Below are positions 27,176-39,100 of a stretch of 64,000 bases of DNA, piece by piece; positions within the stretch are counted from its first letter, which is position 1, and every line of letters begins with the position of its first letter. The notes under the pieces are model-generated. The model searched no databases, was not told where the DNA came from, and worked only from the letters and a program-made list of their open reading frames with translations. A program made the position numbers and the translations under genes. Origin of the DNA: an uncultured Desulfuromonas sp. (GTDB lineage Bacteria; Desulfobacterota; Desulfuromonadia; Desulfuromonadales; Desulfuromonadaceae); NCBI RefSeq assembly GCF_963666745.1, contig NZ_OY762961.1, forward strand, positions 1,786,001 through 1,850,000. Direction: 5' to 3'.

Positions 27176-30100
27176 TCAGGCCCCGTAACCGAGAACACCT
27201 TCGTAAACATAGCCAAGCTGGCCGGTAACGATGATGCCTTCCTGGGCACTGTCAGTATAAAAATGCTCACCTGTTTCGGCATTGTAATAGCGGTTAATGG
27301 CTGCATCGACAGAGCCGGTATCAGAAACTTGGAAGGCAATACCTTCGTAGGTATAGCCACTGGCTTCATTGGCCATCAGCCCCTGGGCTTCAGCCTCATT
27401 GGCGGTAAAGAAATGGTCGCCGTTGAAGGCATTAAAGAAGCGATAAACATCACAGCAGTCATCAGCATCAACCTGGAATGCGGGACCTTCGACCACCCAA
27501 CCACTGTTTTCGCCACTCAAGACGTCGATTTCACCGTCCATGGCACTGTACATATGCAGCATGCTGGAGGGATTGTAGAAACGGATCACGTCGACGGCAG
27601 GGCTGTCCATATATCCCGGAGCGCCCGGATCGACAATAATGCCGTTGGCTTCACCGTCAGCGTCAAATTCACCACCGTCAGTAATCTGGAAGTCAAGTCG
27701 GATTTTGTTGCCCTCTTCAACAACAGCACCGCCGTAAGCACTGCTGGCCAGGTTGACCCAGTCGCCGTCGGCATCCTGTTTCCAGTAGCCGTTGATATCA
27801 AGACCGCTTTCGACATAGAGACTGAAGGTCTCAGTTTCACCAACATTTTCGACATCCACGGTAAAACTGAGCAGTCCCAGCGGCATACTGATTCCATCAG
27901 GCAGATCATCCGGTGCATCCAGTTGGGTAACCGAGAACAGAGTGGCCTGGTTGTCGTCACCGGTATCTTCTTTGCCTTCCAATGAATCTGCGACCAAAGT
28001 GACGAAAGTCACCGGTGCCTCGGGGTCCGTGGTGATGTGATCCGTTTCACGGAAAACAACGGAAGCGACGAGTCCCTGGCCACTATCAGGCAAACCGTCT
28101 CCATTGCCGTCACCAACCGTTCCCTCATTGTCAATGGGCGGTGCGAGATCTTCGTTCCCAGGAGGAATGGTGCCGCCGGTTTCATCAACATCTGTAACGG
28201 TAATGCTCAGGCTTTGCAGCGTTGTCCCACCTCGGCCATCCGCTGAGGTAACATCGACCAGATAGACGTTGTCACCGTCGGCATCGGCAGGCAGTTCAAA
28301 ATCCGGAGCAGCGATGAAACTCAGTTCACCGCTCGGCGTGAGGGTGAAAAGATCAGCGTCATCTCCACCGCTGATAGTGAAGACAACGGCATCACCATCC
28401 ACATCAACAGCCGTAACTGTTGCAACATTGGTCTGATTTTCAAACAGTGTAAAGTCAACTGCGCCGGTAAAGATCGGAGCATGATTCAAAGTGCCACCGC
28501 TATCGGGCGTTCCGCCCCCACTTCCCGGCGTCAGATTGCTGACAGAGGCGTTAACCAGACTGGCGGCATCGTTACCGAGAACGTCCTGAATGGCATTGGC
28601 ATCATCCCCTGCCGTTGAGTCGGTGTAAGACACACTCACCGTATCCCCGTTTGCGACAGCGGCAGCCAAGGTCAAGGTAACCTTGCGCCCGGAGGCATCA
28701 ATCGCCACGGAAGACACGCTGCGATTTGAGCCGTTGACATTGACACTGAAAGCTCCAGTCGAAGGAGAATTGATGCTATCAAGGTAGCTGGCATCGGTAT
28801 AGGTCATAGTCAAGATGTTTCCGTTGACTGTGGCATACCCGAAAACCGGTGCATCCGTGTCACCAACACCAACCCCCTCTTCCGGATCCTGGTCGAGGAC
28901 GGTGATGGCCAAGGCCTGCTCACTGTAGGCTCCCACTTCGTTGGTTGCGCGGATGATGACGTTATAGACGTTGTCACTGCCGCTGTCCTCCGGCGTTTCA
29001 AAATCCGGCGCAGCGGCAAAACGTAGAATATTTCCGGAGACAATTTCAAACAAATCAGCATCGGGATTGTTACCGGCATCGACCGTATCGCTGACGCTGA
29101 ATGTCACCGGTGGATAACCGCCGTCTGTTGCCGACAATGCTGTGACCAGCTGGGTGTTTTCAATAATAAAGAAACCATTGGCAATGGAAATTCCGGGGGT
29201 TGCATCGGTTTCGATATTGACGTTGACGGCAACGGGCGCAGACTGTCCGCCGTCACCATCACTCAGGGCAAAGCTGATGCTGCGCGAAGTTGCATCCGGT
29301 TCAGCATCACTGTTGCTGAAGTTGACTGCCTTGACCAAAGCAGCCACGGCATCGGCTGAGGCGTTTGCGTTTAAGGTAACGACCAGATCGCTGGTACCGG
29401 TGCCGCCGGTAAACGTGCCGATCTGGGTTCCGCCGTAGGAAACCGCTGATCCAACAACACCAATTTGTCCGGCAGCCGTGCCGACATTGACAATACTGAG
29501 AACATCATGGACCGGATCACGGTTAAAGTCGATGGACACCCGCAGAACACCGCCGTCAAAATCCGTTGAATCCGGATCGACCACGGACGCATCAGCGCCC
29601 TGTTCGATGCTCTTCGAACCACTGTTGGCCGGATAATTCAGTACATCGGAACCAAGGCCTAAAATCGATGGGGCATCATTGACCGGTGTTCTGACGACAT
29701 TGACCGTGGCAGCGCCTGAAGAGCTTTCGCCATCACTGACGGTGACGGTAAAACTGTCGCTGTTTTCGCTGCCGTCATGCTGGTAGCGCACCGCGCCGGA
29801 GATCAGATCCGCATGGTTAAAGGTGGCGCTCGACGCCAATGCCTCGCCGTCGTCAAGCTGACCATTGCTGTTGCCGTCCAGATAAAGCGTCCCTTGAGAG
29901 GGCGCTGTTTCAACGGTGTAGACCAGATCGCCGAGTGGCGTATCGACATCCGCCGCGGCAATCTGCGTTGACGACAGGGTAAATGATCCACCTTCATTGA
30001 CGTTGAAATCAACAGGCGTCAGGGTCGGAGCACTATTGGATGCTCCAACCGTCACCGTGCTGGTTACGGCAATGTCGGCCTGATCGACGCCGCCATTGGC

Positions 30101-33100
30101 GGTGCCACCATCGTCGGAGAGACTCTGCAACGTCACAGCCCTGGAACCTTCGGTCGGATCTTCACTGGTATTCTCGTAAGCCAGAGCGTCGATAAGACCA
30201 TTCCAGGTGGCGCTGTCCGCTGCTTTCGTCAATGTCACGGTGGCGGTTCCACCGGTGATTGAAACGTTATAATCCACACCGACGGCTCCGGCGGTTGTGC
30301 CGGTAGTGCCGTGCGTCAAGACAATGCTTGTGCCGTCAAGAGTGAGTGTTTCATCGCTGCCGTCACGTAAGCCGCTGACTTGGACAACCAGTTCCGTCAG
30401 ACTCTGGTCGGCTTCTATCGGAGAAGCGTCGCTGCCGCTAAACAATGCCACGGCGGCATCGCCTTCCGTAAAGGCAGGATCGCTGGCAATCGCGGTCAAA
30501 GTTGGTGCATCGTTGACCGGAGTGGTCGTTACGGTGAATGTTTCCGGCTGATCGCCGTCGGTAACACCGTCTGAATCACTCGATACCAGACCATCTGTAA
30601 CATGATAGGTGAAACTGTCTGACGCCGAATCGCTCCCGTCGTGCAGATATTTGATGCGACCGGAGGCAATATCAGCCAGGGCAAAACTGTCCGTGGCGCT
30701 CAGAGCCTCACCGTCATCCACCAGACCATCGCCGTCGATATCTCGGAACAGGGTGCCGCTGGTCGGATCGCTATCCAGAACGACGCGCAAGCCCGCCTGC
30801 TGTTCCGTATCTGTCGCCGCGACATCAGCACCGGCAAATGTCAGAACACCTCCTTCAAGCACATCCGCAGCGTTGTCGCCGCTTGCGATCGGTGCCGTGT
30901 TGGCACCACTGGGACCAACATCCACCGTCGAACTCAGTCCAATCGCTCCGCTGTCGTCGCCACCGTCAGCCGTGCCGCCGTCATCCGTAAGCGATATCAA
31001 TGTGACCACACGCAGACCGGCGGTGGGATCAGCGGACGGCGGCTCTGCGCCGTCCGTTTTGGTGTTTTTATACGCCAAGCCCTCAACCAGAGCTTGCGCT
31101 TCCGCTTCGCTAAGGCCAACGTGAGTCAGGGTCAGCGTTGCAGTATCTCCGACGACGTCCACACTATAATCAACCGCACCGCTTGCGGTTGCTCCGTTGA
31201 TGCCGTCACTCAGTTCAATATCTTCGCCATCAATGGTCAGCTTCTCATCCGCCCCGTCGGCCAGACCGGACACCGTCAGCACCAGTTCGGTGATGAGCTG
31301 ACCGTCTTCGACCGTATCGACACTGACGGCGCTGAACAATGCGACGCTGCCGTCGATGGCACCGGGATTGTCGCCGACGGCGTCGAGCCACGGCTCATGG
31401 TTCGGTTCCGCCGCAACATCAACCAGCGTCACACTACCGCTGGTCAGGCTTTCGCTAAAACCGTGCCCGTCGGTGTAATTGACGATCACCTGATACTGAT
31501 CATCAACGGCGGCGTCAACCGGCAGCGTATAGGTCGAATCCGTCGCACTTTCAACGTCGTTCCAAGTGATACCGCCGTCGGTGCTCACCTGCCACTGATA
31601 GGTGAAGGGACCGAGGCCGTCGGCGTCAGTGACACCGCTGGTATCCACAGTGAGAGTTTCGCCAGCCTGTGGTGTGCCGTCATCGATAATGGCCACCGCG
31701 CCGGCTGGATCACTGTTGATATAGCCAATCGAATCCGTCGCGTCACTGGTCAGGTTTTCCGTCGTACCGCCATCATCGGTATAGGTCACCACGACGGTAA
31801 TTTCCTTGCCAGACTGATCCGTCGTCAGATCAAAGGTCTGGTTGGTCGCACCAACGATATCAACGCCGTCAGCCTGCCACTGGTAACTGAAAATAAGCGT
31901 TTCCGGGCCGTCACCATCACTGATGCCGTCGGTATTGGCTGTCAGGGTTTCACCCGGCTCCAAAACACCGCTGATCGTCGGCTGCCCCACAGGAACATCG
32001 TTCACCGGAGTAATGCCCAGATCAAAGGTGCCGCTCGGCGCTGTTACGCCATCTTCGAGGCCGTCCTCAACTTTAAAACCAAACGCATCAGCGTCCGTCT
32101 CACTGCCGTCATGAACATATTTAATAACATTGGCATCAATATCACTTTGGGTAAAGGTGCCGTCAACGGCCAGGGCTTCTCCGGCATCCACCTCGTCGTT
32201 ACCGTTATTGTCACGGAACAGGGTGCCGTGATCCGGGGCATCGGTGACGACATAGCGCAGCGACGCATCGTCATCATCGACATCCGAGGAGCTCAGGTTG
32301 CCGTTACCGACGACAACGACACCACCTTCGAGCACTGTAGCCGCGATGTTGGTGTCGATAACCGGCGCATCGTTGACCGGGATGATATTGATCGTTGTAG
32401 AGGCCGGTACGCCATCATTTCCGGCCTGGTCGACGATATTAACGGTGATGACACGCGGAGTGACATCAGGATTTTCCGATGTGTTTTTATATTCGACGGC
32501 GCGTAATCCAAGTTGGAAGTAGGTGGCATCCTTATTACCGCTGAAAACGATTTTATGGACCCCATTGTCACCATTGGCGACCTCGGCACCACCTTCATCG
32601 TAGAATGTGGTGGTAATGCCGTTGGCGGCCAAGTTACTGACAACAGCACTTGACAGAAAAAGGATGTCGTCGTCGCCATCGACCGGATTTTGAATTTCCA
32701 GGGTCAGGCTCTGCAAATTACCATCCTGATCGGTAACCAATGCATCAGGGGTTGAGATGCTGGCGCCGGCATCGCCTTCGGTGAAGCTGGTCGTGTGATC
32801 GGTTCCGGCCGTCGCATTGCCGTTCAGGTCGACAACCGGTGTCCATAAAACCATGACCGTGGTGGTCGCCGCAGCGGCGACATAACCGGTGGCCTCAAGA
32901 TCGGCTTTGGCGGTCGCCGTGGTGATGCTTGAACCATCCAGTGTAAACGACAGGCTGTCACCATCATTCAGATCCGTCAAAGGACCGGAAGCGACGAAAT
33001 GAGTGCTGTCAATAACGGTGGCTACCGTCTGACCGGAATCAACACCGTCGATGTAAATCATCTGACCGACGGCAATGTCCGTGTTGGCCGCATCAATGGT

Positions 33101-36100
33101 GAAAGATGCGGAGTTCGACTCAAGGCCGCCGTCAACCGGAGCTTTGTCCAGCACCGTGATAGTCACGCTCCGACTACCGGCAAAGGCGCTGTCGAGGCTG
33201 TTGTTATACTGGATGGTTTCCAGCACCGCCTGATAATCGTCAAAGCTTGCCTCACCGCTGAAGGTCAATTGGGTGGCCCCGGTCAAACCATTGCTGCCGG
33301 TGCCGTTGCCGGTAATGGTAATCGTGCCGCTGCCACCGACGTAGCTCGCTCCAGCCGTGGATGTCAGTGTTTCATAAATCGTAAAACTGTTGTCCCAGTC
33401 ACCGGCGGTGATTTCTGCTGTGGCACCGACCAGAGTTGTGTCACCGTCGATATCGGTAATCAAGCAATCGCTGTCAACGACATTAACCGCACTACCGCGA
33501 GGACGGAACACCACGGCATGGTCATTGCCGCCCAAATCGGCACCAGCGGCAAGGGCATCAGCCTCGACCACACCGTCTGCCAGACTGTTGTCGGCATTGA
33601 GATCAAGGATCGGCGCGTCATTGGCGGCGGTAATATCGACATTTACCGTGCCCAGAGTGACCTCGCCGGAGCCGTCGGCATCCTCTGCCGTCAGCGTCAG
33701 AACGGCTCCGGCCACGCCGTTGTCGTTAGGCGCCGAGGTATAATAAAGCGTATCATCGGCGTTGAGCCAGGCATTGACAGCACTCAGGCTACCGGTCAAA
33801 GTCAGGGTGGAGCTTTCACTGCCGGTGACCGTAACACCATCTTTGGAAGCACCCGAGAGCTTGCCTTCGCTGGCGGTAAGCCTGATGGTAAAGTCACCAT
33901 CACTATCGACATCGCTCATAGAAAATGGCGGCGACAGAGGGATGGCCGTTTTAGCATCTTCCACCACGCTGACACTCGACGGTAAATCACGCATGGTCGG
34001 TGCGTCGTTGGCCCCGTTGATGGTAATGGTCAACACGCCGGTATCGGACAGGTCCGTTGAATCGTTGACCGTGTAATTGAACGAATCCGTCAGGGTCTCA
34101 CCAGACTGCAGGTCTTCAACACTCCAGCCCCACTGGTTGACCGTGTAGGTATAGTCGCCGGTGTCTTTATTGACCCGCAACGTCCCGTGGCTGCCCGAAA
34201 CGACGTACTCACTACCTTCCAACAAACCGATGGTTCCGAGGCCCTCCGTAGCGCCACTGCGCAATGCCGACAGAGCCATGGTGTCACCGACATTCGCATC
34301 GGTATCGTTGGCAAAGAGGTTGCCGCTCGCGTTACTGCCGCCATCGGCATTATCGACGCCGCCGGCTTCATCGGCACTGCCGACATCGTTATTGGCGACC
34401 GGCGCCACGATACCGAGCTGGATTTGACTCGAAGAATCACTGACGGTCTCAGGCGTGCCTTCATCATCGGTATAACTGACTTCAACCGTAATGTATTTGC
34501 CGCCATCGTTGTTGGTCAGTGTATAGGAGCTGAAATTGCCGCCAATCTCCGTGGTTTTGGCACCTTCACTGTCACCGCGATACCAGGTGTAGGTCGGAGT
34601 CGCCGTGGTCAGTCCATTGGCGTCATTTACGGTGGCGACCAGCGTCTGCCCCGGTGACGGTGCACCGGTGACGGTCACCACACCGGTGACATTAAGTGCG
34701 GGAACAACCAGCACGTTGGAAACCGGTTCTTCCGCAAAGCCGCCATCATCGGTGTAAAACGCCTGCACCCGCACCTGACTGCTCGACTCATTCTGGGTGA
34801 TGGTATACGTCTGGGCCGTAGCTCCCGAAATATCACTCCAGGTCGTACCACCGTCACGACTCACTTGCCATTGATAGACAACATCGGCGGGAGTATAACC
34901 ATCCTCGTCCACCGGAGCGGTTGCGGTCAGCTGATCGTTCAAAGCAACGCTGCCGCCGTTGTCGTCGCTGATGGTGATGCTACCGCTATTATTGGAAGCC
35001 GCGGCACCTGAGTCGGGTTGCGCCAGATTGAGTCTGAACGTCGTTGAAGCCGCCGCGCTAGGTGTCCCGTCATCGGTTCCGATCACCTTCAGGTCAAGAT
35101 AAGGTGTTCCGGCGGGGGGATTACCACTGAAGATATGGGTATCTGCATCAAACGACAACCAGTCAGGCAGAGCCGTACCATCAGCAAGGGTGGCACTATA
35201 GGTGATCGTATCCCCTTCGGGATCAGTGAAAATATCGCCTATGTTGATATTAAGCGCCTCACCGGCGTTGGCGTTCACATCCGGCAATGAGGTGACGGTC
35301 GGCGCATCATTAACCTCGGACACCAGAATCGTCGTCGTGGCGAGATTACTCACGTGCGCATCGGGGTCGGTGACTTGCCACTGAATCTGGCGGCTGCTGC
35401 CCGGATCATCGCTGGTGGATTCAAAGGTGATGCTTTGCAACGCGGCCTGCCATTGGGCGATTGTGGCCGTGGCTCCATCTGAAGCCAGCGTCATGACACC
35501 GGTATCGGCATTATAGGCCGCCGCGATATTGCCATAGGTGGCGGCATCATCGTTGGTGAAGCTCAAGCTGTCGCCGACAACCTTGCCGGTTGAGATAGTG
35601 ACCGTCGCTCCGGCCAAAGTAGTGCTGTCCTGATCGGTGATCAGAATGGTCGGATTGAGCGCTTTGGCAACGGCATTTTCCGTGTAATTGGCATCACCGG
35701 CCAGAGAGAGAACCGGCGTGGTATCCAGTTTTGTCAGCGTAATGGTTGTATTGGCCACTTTAGCGGCCGGATCTTCGGCCATGCCACCGTATTCGACGAT
35801 ATAGGCGTTAAGAGCAGAGCCATTAAGGTCATTCCAACGTCCGGGAGCAGAACCGCCGCTCGCATAATATTCACCGTAGTCCTCACCGGGGTCCGAGTCG
35901 TTGGGCTCACCGGTATTCCAGTTGGCATACTCCCCCGGCTGGGTCACTGGAGAATCATTGCCCACCGAGAACAGGGTTCCGGCTTCAGGGCCGGTTACCC
36001 ACCTCCATTCACCTTCAACGGCTTCGTCACTGGCACCAATCCAACCGTCAGTCGGCAATTTTGAGAGGATAAAGTCGTTTTCCGCCTCCGAGGTGATCGT

Positions 36101-39100
36101 CGCCAGATAGCCCTGCAATCCGTCGAAAGTCATTCCGTCGGCCGCTGTTTTAGCATCTGCCCAGGAAATCGTCCCTGAATCAGCAATTGTCACCACTTCA
36201 TAGTAATGACCGTTTTCCGGATTATAGGCCGAACCGCCGAGAACGGTGCTGATATTGAGAGTGATATCCGGATTGACGTCGAGGTTGGCCTGCAGGGTTT
36301 GCAACGCGGCATTGACTGCGGCCTGTGATCCTTCAAAAGCGATACTGGTTGCGGTGCCGTCTGTCGCATTACCGTAGCCGGTGGTGATCACGGTCAAGCC
36401 GGTGGTGTCCGTCAGCTTGATCGTTCCGCCGTCCGCTTCAACAATGACCCGCACCGTATCTTCAGCACCAAAGCCGCTCAGCGGATCGCTGCTGTAGACA
36501 TTGGTCCAGGTTGACGCCTCGGCCGTGGTCACGTCCGACCCGTCCAGCGTGATGCCGCCGGAGGTCGATGTGACGTCCACCGTCAGGGCATAGTCGCCGC
36601 TGAAATCCGTGCCATCGCCGACCTGAAAGCTCAGGTCGGTGGCATTGGTACCGGCAACAAACTTGAGGTTTCCGGCATCAATGTCGGCACGGGAAATTTC
36701 GTCACCCGACTGAACAGCGGACCAGCCGGAACCGTTATAGAATTGCAGTGTGCCGTCTGACGGCAGAGAAGTGATCTTGACGGCGGCAAGCGCATCGCCA
36801 TTAGCATCGGAAAACGTGCCGAAATCATCAACACTTAAAACAAGCTCCGCCCCTGAAGCAAGGCTGATGTGATCATCCGTTGACGTCGGGGCAATATTGC
36901 CGACGGCCGGATTGGGATTGGAGGCATTGACATCCAGGGTAATCTGAAAGGTGTCGTCAATGGTTGCTCCGACCGAATCCTCAGCCGTAACAACGACCGA
37001 GAGGGGATCCGTCATCAAAGCGGCAAGATCAACTCCGGGTAGCGTGGTCAGCGTCCGTGTTGTTTCGTCGAAACGCATCCAGGTCGCCGGATTGCCGGCA
37101 TCGTACGGCTCGGTGAATGAGGCCGCCAACGTCGTGCCATCCAACGTCACGGAATACGCCAGATCAAGACCTTCGGCATCGGTAAACGTGTCGGCGGGGA
37201 TCTGGTAACTCCAGGTTCCCTGGCCGTTAAAGGTCTGATCACTTATGGCTGAATTCAGGACCGGCAGATCATTGGTGCCGGTCAGGGTGATGGTCAATGT
37301 CTGGGTGACGGAACCGCCGTCGCTGTCGTAAACCTTAAATTCGAAGGTGTCCTCAGCAACGATACCTTCGCCAAGGGCGTTGATGGCTTCAAAATTGTCC
37401 GGGGTATAGGTCCAAGCATTGGTATCGGTATCCAGAGTCAGCGTGCCGTAGAATCCGTCTTTGGTGACCGTGGTATCCACGGTTGTACCACCGCGGATGG
37501 TAAAAGTGAGCGTACCACCGTCTTCGACCACATCCTCCTGATCCGTGGCGCTGAGGGTACCGGTGAGCGCCCCCGAGGAGACCTCGACCTTGCCGACATC
37601 AACGGCATCATCCCAAGCAGACGTTTCCGTCAGACTTGCCGCACCGGGCGCACTGGTAAACTCAGGAAGGTCATTGACGGAATACACCTCGGTGCCGATA
37701 TTGATCGTATTATCAGAGACACCGGACGCGAAGAGGTCGGTTTCCATATCACGTGTGTCAGCGCTGGTGTAGCCGCCGGCATACTCGTTGTCGGTCACGT
37801 AGACGGTCAGCTCACCGGGCGTGCCATTCCAGTGTTCTGTGGGGACAAAACGCAGCTTCGCATCGTTGGGCAGAGCCAGGCCGTTATCGGCCGCAACAGC
37901 TCCGACAGCATACCAGGTAACGCCGTCATCGGTGCTGTACTGCCAGGTACCCTGCTCAGCGGTCGATGCATCGCCGACGATGATAATGCCACCCATGCTG
38001 GCTCCGGCATCGACATCGGTAAAGCGGGGACCGACCAGCTCGCTGACCGACGCACCATTGACGGTGGACTGATCTTCGTTGATTCCGGCCAGTGTGATTG
38101 GGCTGACATTAGAGGCAATATGCGGCGCATCATTGACCGCCGTAACATTGACGGTTGCGACAACAGCACTGCTGGAAAGCAGTCCGTCGGTATCGCGGGC
38201 CTTGACGGCAAAAGCATCCAGCGCCGTGTTGCCGTTTTCGATATTGTTTTCATTGAGATCCGGGGTCCAGTAAGCATGATGAGTGGCGTCAATCACGTCG
38301 TTGGTGCCGGGATTCCAGTCCGTCGCGCTACCGGCGTCGGTACCGATTTTTAACGTACCGCTTTCAACGCCGGTAACGACAAAGGCATCGACGGTACCGG
38401 TGGTCAGACTACCCTCATTATCCGGGTCCGGCATCTGGTCAGCCTCATTACCGTGTGCCGCAAGATCATCATATGTGATCTGAACCTGGGTATCTTCAAG
38501 GGTCGTGTCGACCGGAGCATCAAAGGCGGTGAAAGTCGGTGCCGGATTGGACGCCGCCTCAATAGCGGCAACGGTGTCAGCGATATCCGCCGTATCAAGT
38601 GAGGTGTAATACTCAATGGTCACACTGGAACCGGCCGCCATAGTGCCGAGCTTAAAGGTGATGGCAATGGCCGAGTCGGATGTGGTCGTATAGCCTTTAG
38701 CCTGCTCTGGAGCGGCGTAAGGATTTGAGTTGGAAAAACCGAAGTTGCTCACGTAGGCGCGGGGGTCCGAGGAGAAAAACAGAATTTTAGCTGTGCTGCC
38801 CGCAGCGCTGCTATAGCTGTCACCGGCCTGGCTGGTTGCCGATACAACTGATTTACCATCGACGGAGTAGGTATTTTCCACCTTGTTGACAGTGGTATAG
38901 CTGCCGCCCATGTACACCGTATTATCCGGGTCGAAGGAGCGCATATAGCGAACATCGGTCAGGGTGCCACCGCTGACATTGGTAATGGTCACCGTTGTTT
39001 TAAAATATTTATCATCGACCTGAAACGTGTGGACCTGGGTGACGTCCAGAGTGCTTTGCACCGTGGTATCAAACGTCGCACTAAGCGTGTCACCGGAAGT

